A stretch of 42,242 nucleotides of DNA, from the NCBI GenBank assembly GCA_003543035.1, contig DPJL01000070.1:1-42242 (forward strand). The letters are read 5' to 3'. This document shows, one piece after another, positions 24,127 to 32,037 of the stretch. A program made the translations under genes and the position numbers. This DNA comes from Micromonosporaceae bacterium. Its GTDB lineage: Bacteria; Actinomycetota; Actinomycetes; Mycobacteriales; Micromonosporaceae. The notes under the pieces were generated by a model that saw only the letters and a program-made list of their open reading frames with translations, was not told the DNA's origin and made no database searches. Every line of letters begins with the position of its first letter. The first letter of the stretch is position 1.

Positions 24127-25491
24127 GTGAAGATGGACCGCATGTCGCACGGCGGAGACCTATTCGCGCTCGGCGAGGGCGTGGCATCCGAACCCAGTTT
24201 TGACGTGGCGTTTAAGGGATATGACAAACGCCAGGTCGATCGCTATGTCACCCAGGTTGAGTCAGACCTGGCGACGTTGGCTGCGGAGCGGGACCAAGCC
24301 TTCGCCCAGATGCAAGCGCTGGCGGGCCAGGTGCAGCAGCTGCAAGTTGAGCTCGCTGACGTGGCCAGGCGTGCGGTGCCCTCTCGCGTTTCCTTCCGCC
24401 ACCTCGGTGGCCGGGTGGAGCAAATCCTCAGTCTCGCCGAGGAGCAGGCCTCCGACATCGTGGGCCAGGCGCAGCAGGAGATCGCGGATCAGCGTTCCGA
24501 GGCTGAGCGCCTCCTAGCCGATGCACGCGAGCGCACCTCGCTGGCCGTTCGCGACTTCGATCTGGCACTTGCCTCTCGCCGTAAGGAAGAGCTGAAGCTC
24601 GACGAGCAGCGGCGTAATCAGGTGGCCGACGAGACCCAGCGGATGCGAGCCGAGGCGCGGGAGCTGTTGGCCCACGCGCAGCAGGAGGCTCAGGCCCTGC
24701 GGACGGCCGCGGCAACCGAGGCGGCGGGTCGCCGGGTGCAAACGGATAAGGATCTCGCCCAGGCCAAGGCAGACGCCGAGCAGCGCGCGGCGGCGATGAT
24801 CGCGGAGGCGACCCAGCGTCTTGCCGTCGCCAATGAGGAGGCCGAAAAGCGGCTCTCCACCTCGAAGAACGAGGCCGAGCGACTGCTTACCGCGGCGCAG
24901 GCAACGGCCGCGCAGCGCGCCGCCGAGGCCGACCAGTTGCTCACCTCGACCAAGGCCGAGACGCAGAAGAAGCTGAATGCGGCGCAGACGACCGCGGAGC
25001 AGAGCATCGCCGCAGCCAAGGCGGAGGCGGCGAAGCTGATCTCCGACGCCCAGGACAAGACCGAAGAGTTGCGCGCGATCGGGCAGGACGATCTGAAGCA
25101 GGCCAAGCAGCTCGCCGAGCAGGAGCGCGCCGCCACGGCCACGGTGCAGAAGGCACTTGCCGAGGCTCAGCAGGCGCACGAGGCCAAGCAGCAGGATGTT
25201 GCTCAGCTGGCGGAGCGCCTCGTCGAGCTCAAGCAGCAGCTGGCCACCGAGCTGGAGCGGCTGACCAAGGCGCAGCGCGAAGCGGAGCAGGCTGAGCGAC
25301 GTAGGGTTGCCGCCGCTCAGAGACCGTCCAATGAGGACAGTGAGAACAGCAACGGTGAGGCCACCCAGGTGCTGCCCAAGGCGGAGGTAGCCAAGCCGGA
25401 GGCAGCCAAGCCGGATGTCGAGGCCACGCAGGTGCTCAAGAAGGCGGAAGAGGTTGAGGATCCGTCAGTAGCAGCGGAGCCCGGACGCTGA
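24127..25491 (+). CDS. DivIVA/FilP-like coiled-coil protein with repeated TQVL tail motif
   Basis: A 454-residue protein with a DivIVA-like N-terminal motif (SFDVAFKGYDKRQVDRYV), the GGRVEQILSLAEEQASD block shared with the preceding paralogue, and a long Ala/Glu/Gln-rich coiled coil to about residue 400. The last ~55 residues are disordered and acidic and contain EATQVL twice, 21 residues apart, each followed by xKAE. The start is uncertain: GTG at 24127 directly abuts the upstream terminator's T-run, and ATGs at 24133 and 24142 are alternatives; no convincing Shine-Dalgarno sequence is present. It probably works with the FilP-like protein at the growing cell pole. It is far shorter than Streptomyces Scy (about 1,300 residues), so it is not a full Scy. 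Confidence 0.8.
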   Translation: MKMDRMSHGGDLFALGEGVASEPSFDVAFKGYDKRQVDRYVTQVESDLATLAAERDQAFAQMQALAGQVQQLQVELADVARRAVPSRVSFRHLGGRVEQILSLAEEQASDIVGQAQQEIADQRSEAERLLADARERTSLAVRDFDLALASRRKEELKLDEQRRNQVADETQRMRAEARELLAHAQQEAQALRTAAATEAAGRRVQTDKDLAQAKADAEQRAAAMIAEATQRLAVANEEAEKRLSTSKNEAERLLTAAQATAAQRAAEADQLLTSTKAETQKKLNAAQTTAEQSIAAAKAEAAKLISDAQDKTEELRAIGQDDLKQAKQLAEQERAATATVQKALAEAQQAHEAKQQDVAQLAERLVELKQQLATELERLTKAQREAEQAERRRVAAAQRPSNEDSENSNGEATQVLPKAEVAKPEAAKPDVEATQVLKKAEEVEDPSVAAEPGR

Positions 25492-25497
25492 CGCTCA

Positions 25498-25788
25498 CGC
25501 CGTGTTGGGCCGCCCACGCGAGACTGGTGCGCTTTAACGCCGCCGCAACGCCTTTGCCCCGCCACTCGCGGCGAACCGCGGTGTAGGCGTGTTCGGCTCG
25601 CTGCGACTGATCCTCGTCCGGCGGAAGCCGAAGTACTCAGCGAAGGCGAGTGAGCCGGGATCGTCGACGTTGCTGCCTGCGATCTGGAAGCCTTGCGCCG
25701 CCGCATGATCGGCGAGGATGCGCAACAGCGCCGTGCCAACTCCTTGCCGTGCACAGCCAGGAGAACCTGCCGCCACAACCTTCAACAT
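25498..25788 (-). pseudogene. Frameshifted remnant of a two-domain GNAT acetyltransferase
   Basis: From ATG at 25788 one frame reads the second half of a GNAT domain (GVGTALLRILADHAAAQGF, then DDPGSLAFAEYFGFRR) but degenerates and stops at 25534. In another frame of the same strand, from about 25620 down to 25498, the core of a second GNAT domain is readable (AEHAYTAVRREWRGKGVAAAL, then KRTSLAWAAQHGV). The N-terminal half of domain 1 and the first half of domain 2 are missing. The remnant is wedged between the ends of two intact genes. This is best explained as a decayed double-GNAT gene with a frameshift and deletion. Confidence 0.7.
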
Positions 25789-25797
25789 GCGCGCATG

Positions 25798-26466
25798 CTA
25801 TGCCGTCGGCGTCAGCTCCATGACAGCTTTATTCACGTGGAAGGCCTCGGCATAGGGGGACCGGCATTCGATGCCGCGCAGCTTCATCAGGCTGAGGAAA
25901 GTCTCCTCACTCCACCAATCCCGGCCGTGCTGGGAGGGGAAGCACTTGTCCAGCAACTCCGCCTTGCGGCGCGCCAACTCCGAGCTCACCGGCAGGTACA
26001 GGTTGGGCCGGCCGAGATCGCCGTCCCACTTGGGGATCTCGTATTGCAGGTGCAGGGCGTTGCGGAATGCCGTCGGGGCAAGCTCTCCCAACAGCCGATG
26101 ATCCTGATGCGCATCGCCGCGCCATGGCGACAGCACCAGATCGGCTTGCGGCAGCACGGCCGCGGCGTCTTCGATGATCTGCTTGACTTCCGCCCAGTGC
26201 CCGGGCAGTCGTCCATCCGGAAGGTCATGCAGGCCAAAGGAAAGCTGTGCCCCGGGCACGAAGGCATGGGCCGCGGTCACCGCTTCGGCGTGCCGTTGCG
26301 GCGACCCGGCGCAGACCACGTAGTGCACGCGCAAATCCGGCGACGCCAGGGACAGCAAGGTCGCGCCGGCAGCGATCTCGATGTCGTCGCAATGCGCCCC
26401 GATCACCACGACCTGGCGCACCCCGTTGAGACTCAGGCGCATCGGCTCGGATCCCACAGCATCCAT
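25798..26466 (-). CDS. PIG-L family N-deacetylase
   Basis: A 222-residue zinc-dependent deacetylase of the PIG-L/MshB type, acting on an N-acetylated sugar or sugar conjugate. The zinc motif is present as AHCDDIEIAAGATL (family consensus AHPDDE; here CDD-I-E) and the second motif as HQDHRLLGELA. ATG at 26466 is chosen because GGGGAG lies 5 bases upstream; this makes the gene overlap the nucleotidyltransferase by 34 bases. Co-transcription with a sugar nucleotidyltransferase and C-methyltransferase points to modification of an activated sugar or nascent glycan. Confidence 0.85.
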   Translation of the reverse strand: MDAVGSEPMRLSLNGVRQVVVIGAHCDDIEIAAGATLLSLASPDLRVHYVVCAGSPQRHAEAVTAAHAFVPGAQLSFGLHDLPDGRLPGHWAEVKQIIEDAAAVLPQADLVLSPWRGDAHQDHRLLGELAPTAFRNALHLQYEIPKWDGDLGRPNLYLPVSSELARRKAELLDKCFPSQHGRDWWSEETFLSLMKLRGIECRSPYAEAFHVNKAVMELTPTA

Positions 26467-27218
26467 GGGCACTCCCCACGGAGGTACATCTCTTCCAGCT
26501 CAGCCCGGTCCTTGAAGGTGTCAGCCGCCCGCCAGAACCCGTCAAAGCGTTGGGCCAGCAGCTCTTTGCGCCCCACGAGGCGGCTGAAGGCGTGCGGCAC
26601 CATGTCCTCGCCCTCGCGCAGCTCATCGAAGATACCTTGGCGCATAACGAAATAGCCGCCGTTCTCCCACTGGCCGTCGCGCAGTTCACGTACGCCGGTG
26701 ACTATCCCGTCGCCGGCGATGTCCACCACATGGTGCGTGGAGGGTGGGGGCACCGCGAGCATGCTGACCGTGGCGGCCGACTCCTGGAACCGTTGCACCA
26801 GTTCCGGAAGCGGGGCGTTGGTCAACGTGTCCGCATAGTTGGCAAGGAAAATCTCCTCGCCCGCGACGTGGGGCCGCACCCGGGCCAACCGCTCGCCAAT
26901 GCTGGCACGCAGACCGGTGTCGATAAAGGTGATCTTCCAGTCGGTGATGTCGGTGGAGTGCAGCTGCAACTCCCGTCCGCCGGAGGCCAGCGTGAAGTCG
27001 TTGCTCAGTGTCTCGTCGTATTTGAGGAAGTAGTCCTTCACCGCCGCGGCACCATAGCCAAGGCAGAGAATGAAGTCGGTGTGACCGAAGTGGGCGTAGT
27101 AACGCATGACATGCCACAGCAGCGGCCGGTCACCGATCATCGACATCGGCTTGGGTGCACTGCCCTGACCGTCGCGCATCCGCAAACCAAAGCCACCACA
27201 GAAGAGCACTACCTTCAT
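26433..27218 (-). CDS. RfbF-like sugar-1-phosphate nucleotidyltransferase
   Basis: A 261-residue nucleotidyltransferase, closest in pattern to glucose-1-phosphate cytidylyltransferase: FCGGFGLRMRDG with PKPM at the nucleotide site, LLWHVMRYYAHFGHTDFILCLGY, ITFIDTG, FLANYADTLTN, NGGYFVM and a C-terminal GFWRAADTFKD segment. It would make a nucleotide-activated sugar in the cytoplasm. The RfbF glycine loop is changed and shortened (GLRM), and the acidic metal site reads ANYAD where RfbF has YGDG, so substrate or nucleotide may differ. ATG at 27218 overlaps the methyltransferase stop as ATGA. No matching dehydratase gene is in the window. Confidence 0.8.
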   Translation of the reverse strand: MKVVLFCGGFGLRMRDGQGSAPKPMSMIGDRPLLWHVMRYYAHFGHTDFILCLGYGAAAVKDYFLKYDETLSNDFTLASGGRELQLHSTDITDWKITFIDTGLRASIGERLARVRPHVAGEEIFLANYADTLTNAPLPELVQRFQESAATVSMLAVPPPSTHHVVDIAGDGIVTGVRELRDGQWENGGYFVMRQGIFDELREGEDMVPHAFSRLVGRKELLAQRFDGFWRAADTFKDRAELEEMYLRGECPWMLWDPSRCA

Positions 27219-28438
27219 GCGATCTCCAAAGACGGGATCGGGAAAACGAGGCGGCCGCCCCACTCGCGTACATAGGAAAGCTGCGCGGTGAGCTCGGTCC
27301 GAAGATTCCACGGCAAAACCAGGATGTAATCGGGTTTGTCCAGGCCGATGCGCGAAGGGTCGTGAATGGGGATATGGGTACCAGGTAAGAACATCCCGTG
27401 CTTATGCGGATTGCGATCGACGGTGTATTCGAGCAGATCGCTTCGCACCCCGCAGTGATTCAGCAGGGTGTTGCCCTTGCCCGGAGCGCCATAGCCGACG
27501 ACCCGCTTGCCCTCTGCCTTCGCGGCGAGCAGGAACTTCACCAGATCGCTCTTGATGCCGAAAACCGATGACGCGAAGCCCATGTGGCCCTCGACCGTGT
27601 GCAGGTCTGACTCGAGCTCGAGGACCTCTTTCACCCGCACGCTCGCCGCGCCGGCCGTGGCTGAGGGGCGCGCGAAGATCCGCAGCGATCCGCCGTGGGT
27701 GCCGATAAGCTCAACGTCGGTGACGACCAGCCCGGCCGTGGCCAGAGCCCGTTGCGCGGTAAGGAGAGTCAGATAGTGGTAGTGCTCGTGGTAGATCGTG
27801 TCGTACTGGCTGCCCCGCATCATCGTCAGCAGATGCTGCACCTCGATGGTGACCAAACCTTCCGGCTTCACGAGCGCGGCCAGACCGGCCGTGAAGCCGA
27901 TCAGATCCGGGATGTGGGCGTAGACATTGTTCGCCGCGACGAGATCTGCGCGACCGTATTGCTCCGCAAGCGCTGCGCCGGTCTCGGCGGTGAGGAATTG
28001 GTTCTCCGTGCGGATGCCTTTGGCCCGGGCCACCTCGACGATGTTCGACGCCGGCTCCACCCCGAGGACGGGCACTCCCGCGGACACGAAATGCTGCAAC
28101 AGGTACCCGTCATTGCTGGCAACTTCGGTCACCAGGCTGTCCTTGGTCAACCCGAGTTCGGCGATCATGCGCTGGGCATACTGCCTTTGGTGCTCCACAT
28201 AACTGTCCGAATAGGACGAGAAATAGGCATAGTCGGAAAAGATCTCCTCCCCCGGCACGTAGGCGGGCAACTGCACCAGGAGGCAATTCGAGCAGATGCG
28301 CACGTGTAGCGGGTAGAAGCTCTCCCGGGCGTCCAGCTGATCCGGGCGCAGGAAGTTCTCGCACAACGGGGACATGCCCAGGTCGACGAAGGTACGGATG
28401 AGCGGTTCGGCACACAGCCGACAGGGCACGGCAGACAC
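27215..28438 (-). CDS. Zinc-binding SAM-dependent sugar C-methyltransferase (TylCIII/NovU type)
   Basis: A 407-residue three-domain methyltransferase. The N-terminal zinc-binding part has Cys6, Cys9, Cys49 and Cys52. The central SAM domain has VTEVASNDGYLLQHF and VLGVEPASNIVEVAR, plus the signature YHEHYHYLTL that contains the catalytic histidine region of sugar C-methyltransferases. The C-terminal domain carries GYGAPGKGNTLLNHC and VDRNPHKHG. Such enzymes add a methyl branch to a keto-sugar nucleotide. GTG at 28438 is the start. It heads a three-gene operon with the nucleotidyltransferase and the deacetylase, and is divergent from the GT2 gene. Confidence 0.88.
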   Translation of the reverse strand: MSAVPCRLCAEPLIRTFVDLGMSPLCENFLRPDQLDARESFYPLHVRICSNCLLVQLPAYVPGEEIFSDYAYFSSYSDSYVEHQRQYAQRMIAELGLTKDSLVTEVASNDGYLLQHFVSAGVPVLGVEPASNIVEVARAKGIRTENQFLTAETGAALAEQYGRADLVAANNVYAHIPDLIGFTAGLAALVKPEGLVTIEVQHLLTMMRGSQYDTIYHEHYHYLTLLTAQRALATAGLVVTDVELIGTHGGSLRIFARPSATAGAASVRVKEVLELESDLHTVEGHMGFASSVFGIKSDLVKFLLAAKAEGKRVVGYGAPGKGNTLLNHCGVRSDLLEYTVDRNPHKHGMFLPGTHIPIHDPSRIGLDKPDYILVLPWNLRTELTAQLSYVREWGGRLVFPIPSLEIA

Positions 28439-28542
28439 CCGATCAGCTTCCAGCCTGGAGCAACACCTCTGCCACCGAGAGTAAGAAACCCGTCAGTGAT
28501 GTTCACGTGCGACTTCACCCGGACCGATCTAAGTTGAGTCTC

Positions 28543-29430
28543 GTGAAAGCTCGGCTCGGCATCGGCTTACCGGTATACAACGGCGAACGTTATCTGGCTC
28601 AGACATTGGAGTCGTTAAGAGCGCAAACCCACCCCGATTTCGAGGTGCTGATTCTGGACAACGCCTCCACCGATGGCACTGGCACCCTCGCGCGTGCCGT
28701 GGTCGCGATGGACAGCCGTTTCCGTTACGAGCGCAAGCCTGCCAACACGGGCGGCCCGTCGAATTTCAATGACGTCCTGAGCCGCATGGACAATGAGCTT
28801 TTCGCCTGGGTGGCCGCCGACGACCTCTACGACCCCAAGTTCTTCGAGGCTTGCACCTCGTTGCTCGACGCCAACCCCGACGCCATTGGCGCCTTCTCCG
28901 GGGTTTCGATGGTCGACGACTCGGGCCAGTGGGTGCGTGACGTCGACGACCCGGCCGAGCTGGCCCGCTGGGATCACGCCGATCCCGCAGTGCGCTTCGC
29001 CGACATCGTCCGCTACACCTACGGCTGCCGCGACATCTTCTCGGTCTACCGCCGGCAAACGCTGGCTTCGGTGGAGCACATGTGCGCCTGCTGGGGCAGC
29101 GACCGGATGCAGCTGGCCGAGATCGCGTTGCATGGCCGCATTGTCCAGGTGCCGGATCGCCTCTTCTTCAACCGTGAGCACCCCGACCGGGTGACTCGTC
29201 GCCCGCAGCGCGATCGCCGCTATCTCGGCCATGCCAGGCCGCCTCGGGCCATTACCTTCCACTACGCCTCACACCTTCGCCGCGCGATTCGCAATTCGCC
29301 TCTCTCGCCGACCGCGCGTGAGAGTGTCCGGCGCGCCTACGGCCGCTGGGCCGTTGCCAACACCGGCAACTTCGCCCGCAGCGCCGGCCGCGCCGTCATC
29401 GAAACCGCCCGGCCCCTACTAAACCGCTAA
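28543..29430 (+). CDS. Family 2 glycosyltransferase
   Basis: A 295-residue GT-A fold glycosyltransferase. Motifs: GIGLPVYNGERYLAQTLESL, LILDNASTDGT, and the metal-binding WVAADDLYD. It would transfer a sugar to the glycan precursor on the cytoplasmic membrane face. GTG at 28543 places the start just before the first beta strand; a GTG at 28507 adds 12 polar residues and remains possible, since neither has a strong ribosome site. The C-terminus is basic (RRPQRDRRY onward). It is the only plus-strand gene in this part of the cluster and ends at a long hairpin. Confidence 0.85.
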   Translation: MKARLGIGLPVYNGERYLAQTLESLRAQTHPDFEVLILDNASTDGTGTLARAVVAMDSRFRYERKPANTGGPSNFNDVLSRMDNELFAWVAADDLYDPKFFEACTSLLDANPDAIGAFSGVSMVDDSGQWVRDVDDPAELARWDHADPAVRFADIVRYTYGCRDIFSVYRRQTLASVEHMCACWGSDRMQLAEIALHGRIVQVPDRLFFNREHPDRVTRRPQRDRRYLGHARPPRAITFHYASHLRRAIRNSPLSPTARESVRRAYGRWAVANTGNFARSAGRAVIETARPLLNR

Positions 29431-29442
29431 CCCCTACTTCGG

Positions 29443-29515
29443 GTCGATCTTGGACTTGTGGTGGGGACGACACACGCAAATCCCGCAAGTCGCCCACCAC
29501 AAGTCCAAGATCGAC
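29443..29515. terminator. Long inverted repeat between convergent genes
   Basis: Perfect 23-bp arms lie at 29443-29465 and 29493-29515 with a 27-base loop. The left arm begins GTCGATCTTGGACTTGTGG. The element sits between the convergent GT2 and flippase genes (12 bases from each stop) and would serve both strands. There is no T-run. The length and perfection of the arms are unusual for a simple terminator. Confidence 0.75.
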
Positions 29516-29527
29516 GGGAGAGGTGGA

Positions 29528-31006
29528 TTAGACGGGGTCGGGAGCGGGGCGGCGGCGAGCCAACAAGCGTTTGACCTGATCGCGGATCCGATCGTCGAGC
29601 ACGGCCAGCACACCAAGCGCTGTGACTCCGCCGAATCCGCCGCCCATCACGAAGGCGCTGAACGGGGCGTCGTCCCACGCGAGTCCTTCAGCGAAGTAGG
29701 CCACGCCGAAGCCGGCCACCGCGGCGACGAGCGCCGGGACGATGACGCGCAACGTCGGGACCACTGAGATGCGAAGCACCACGCGATAGGCAAGCACCGC
29801 GGTGACCACGAGCATCAGAGCCTGCACGATGAGGGCAGCTGTGGCAACGGCTGTCAGCTGTTGGTGGACGCTCTTGCCGCGCGAAAGCCAAGCAGCCGTA
29901 CCTAGACTCACGCCCGAGAGGGCTGCCGAAATCCAGGTGAGGATCGCCGGCACCGAAGCCCGTTGCACAGCCTGCATTGCGGGCCCCAGCAAGGAAGTCA
30001 CCGTGCCGAGCGCGCTGACCGCACACAGCAGACGCAGCGGACCGGCCGCCTCGCTCCATTGTGGACCGATGAAACGCACGAGCGGATCAGCCACAGCGGC
30101 AAGGACGGCCAGAGCAGGGACGCTCATCACCACCGCGACATGGACCAAGTTGGCCAACCTCTTGCCGAGCATCTCCGGATCCGATTGGTGGCGCGCCAAT
30201 TCGGGCAACGAGACCTGTTGCAGACCGCGGGAAGTGACGTCAACAACCATCTCGGCCAGGCGCAACGCGAAACGGTAGAGGCCCACCATGATGGGCCCGA
30301 AGAAGGCACCCATCAGGAGGACGTCCATCCGGTTCGACAGGAAGACGCCCACCGCACCACCGAGGGTCTGCGCCGATTGTCGCCGCATCACCTTCATCTC
30401 GGTGAAAATGCGCCTGGGGTTAGGAAACTTCGGCCGCCATGGGGTGACTGTCCACACCGTCAGCGCGTAGATGGCGTATGCCACCAACTGCTGCGCCACC
30501 AGAGCCCAGACGCCCCAACCGGCCAGCGCGCCGACAACACCAACGATGCCACCGATTCCGGCGCCCACCAGAGCCCGCACAGCGATGCCCTTGAACTTCA
30601 TCTCCCGGCGCAGCAACGCATCCGGGATCACGCTGATCGAGGTGAGCAGCGTGACGCCAATCAGCGCCCAGCTAACCGGGGCCAGCCCGGGCAGGTTGTT
30701 CACCGCACCCCAGGCGGGTGCGAGTGCCGCGAAGATCCCTCCAAATAGGAGCGCGCCGCCGATCGTGGTCCAAAAGGCCGCGTCGGCCTGATCGTCGGTG
30801 ATCTCCTCGAGCTGCACGACCGCCATCGTCGGGCCGTGCTGCAGCAGCATCTGTGCGAAGCCAACCCAGAGCATGCCGAGCGCCAGCACACCAAAGCTTT
30901 CCGGATCGAGGATCGCGGCAAGCACGAAGGTGAGGATTCCGGTGATGGCCATGCTGCCCGTGCTCAGCAGATACGACCAGAGAACGGCTGCCTTCAGTTT
31001 GCTCAT
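29528..31006 (-). CDS. Polysaccharide flippase (Wzx/MOP superfamily)
   Basis: A 492-residue polytopic protein with about 12-14 membrane helices and the MOP/PST-family pattern (LSTGSMAITGILTFVLAAILDPESFG, IPDALLRREMKFK, FLSNRMDVLLMGAFFGPIMVGLY). It resembles WzxC-type lipopolysaccharide/exopolysaccharide transporters, which flip lipid-linked oligosaccharides to the outer face. The C-terminus is basic and cytoplasmic (RRRPAPDPV). The ATG overlaps the GT1 stop as ATGA. It is the last gene of the six-gene operon starting at 36239 and ends before a long inverted repeat. Confidence 0.88.
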   Translation of the reverse strand: MSKLKAAVLWSYLLSTGSMAITGILTFVLAAILDPESFGVLALGMLWVGFAQMLLQHGPTMAVVQLEEITDDQADAAFWTTIGGALLFGGIFAALAPAWGAVNNLPGLAPVSWALIGVTLLTSISVIPDALLRREMKFKGIAVRALVGAGIGGIVGVVGALAGWGVWALVAQQLVAYAIYALTVWTVTPWRPKFPNPRRIFTEMKVMRRQSAQTLGGAVGVFLSNRMDVLLMGAFFGPIMVGLYRFALRLAEMVVDVTSRGLQQVSLPELARHQSDPEMLGKRLANLVHVAVVMSVPALAVLAAVADPLVRFIGPQWSEAAGPLRLLCAVSALGTVTSLLGPAMQAVQRASVPAILTWISAALSGVSLGTAAWLSRGKSVHQQLTAVATAALIVQALMLVVTAVLAYRVVLRISVVPTLRVIVPALVAAVAGFGVAYFAEGLAWDDAPFSAFVMGGGFGGVTALGVLAVLDDRIRDQVKRLLARRRPAPDPV

Positions 31007-32037
31007 GTCAACTGCCCGTAGACCGCTTGGAGGTCTTCGCGTAGACCGTCGACGGTGTAGGTCCCGAGCACCTGCTCGGAAGCCTTGGCGCCCAACGCCG
31101 CGAGTTCATCGATCGGACGAGAAACCGCCTGCACCACTGCTTTGGCAAAGCTGGTCTGATCGGCGACCGGTGCGCAGTAGGCAGGGTCGAAGAACTCGCG
31201 CCCTCCGCCGCCGTCATAGCCGATGACATAGCACCCGCTTGCCATCGCCTCGGCCGGTGGCAACCCGAAACCCTCGCGCTCGCTGAAACTCAGGAACACC
31301 GCGGCCTCGCGCATCGTCGCGGCGACCTGCGCCTCGGTCATCCCGCTGATCGGCACGAGCTCCCAGTCGACGTCGCGACCACGCAGCATGTGCAGCAGCT
31401 GATGCTGTTCCGCTGCACGCCTTTCCGGCAAAAACGCCAGCTTCCGCGCGCCCGGTTGCGGTCCCGGGTGGAACAGCTTCGCGTCGATTACCGGGCGGGT
31501 ACCAAACACAGCCAGCTCAGGAAACGAAAAACTCAGCAGATCCGCGCTGTCGCGGGACACCGTGAGGATGCCAAGCAAATTCGGCACCTCCGCATAGGGT
31601 GCACGCGCCTTCGTCGACTCCAGATCGATGAGATCGAAGGTGTGGTAGGCGCCCTGATTGAAGATGAACTTGCGCACGTCTGGTGGCAGCACGGGCAACC
31701 CCGGCCCATAGCACTCCGGGATCACGAGAATGTCGTTGGCACACAAGCGAATAGTGCTCGCCGACACGATCCTTGTCTCGTTGGCGAACCAGGTGCACCG
31801 GAATCCGTCCGGCTCGTGCAGCACGGCTGCGGAGACGCCCATCTCGTTGAGCAGGTCCACGTGCCGGTACATCACCTTCACGCCGCCACTGGGCTCAGGC
31901 AGATGCGGCGAAAGGTAGTACACCGTCGGGCTGCCGGAGGCGGGATGGACCGTCATCGCCGGAGGCTGCCGCCAACGCAAGTCGGCCGCACGCGCTCGGG
32001 CTGCCATGCCTCGTCGAGCCCAACCTGTTAGTCCCAT
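31003..32037 (-). CDS. Family 1-like (GT-B) glycosyltransferase
   Basis: A 344-residue glycosyltransferase. The N-terminal half has VYYLSPHLPEPSGGVKVMYRH, and the C-terminal half has SFSEREGFGLPPAEAMASGCYVIGYDGGG, the E-x7-E donor-binding motif of GT-B enzymes. ATG at 32037 is chosen because GGAGG lies 7 bases upstream; this gives a 10-base overlap with the upstream membrane-protein gene. The donor and acceptor are unknown; context indicates an exopolysaccharide repeat unit. Confidence 0.85.
   Translation of the reverse strand: MGLTGWARRGMAARARAADLRWRQPPAMTVHPASGSPTVYYLSPHLPEPSGGVKVMYRHVDLLNEMGVSAAVLHEPDGFRCTWFANETRIVSASTIRLCANDILVIPECYGPGLPVLPPDVRKFIFNQGAYHTFDLIDLESTKARAPYAEVPNLLGILTVSRDSADLLSFSFPELAVFGTRPVIDAKLFHPGPQPGARKLAFLPERRAAEQHQLLHMLRGRDVDWELVPISGMTEAQVAATMREAAVFLSFSEREGFGLPPAEAMASGCYVIGYDGGGGREFFDPAYCAPVADQTSFAKAVVQAVSRPIDELAALGAKASEQVLGTYTVDGLREDLQAVYGQLT

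Noticed and set aside
25317..25778. A 153-codon minus-strand frame across the acetyltransferase remnant
   Set aside because: Only its middle reads as shadow of the GNAT fragments; most of the frame is antisense to the coiled-coil tail and has no protein-like pattern.
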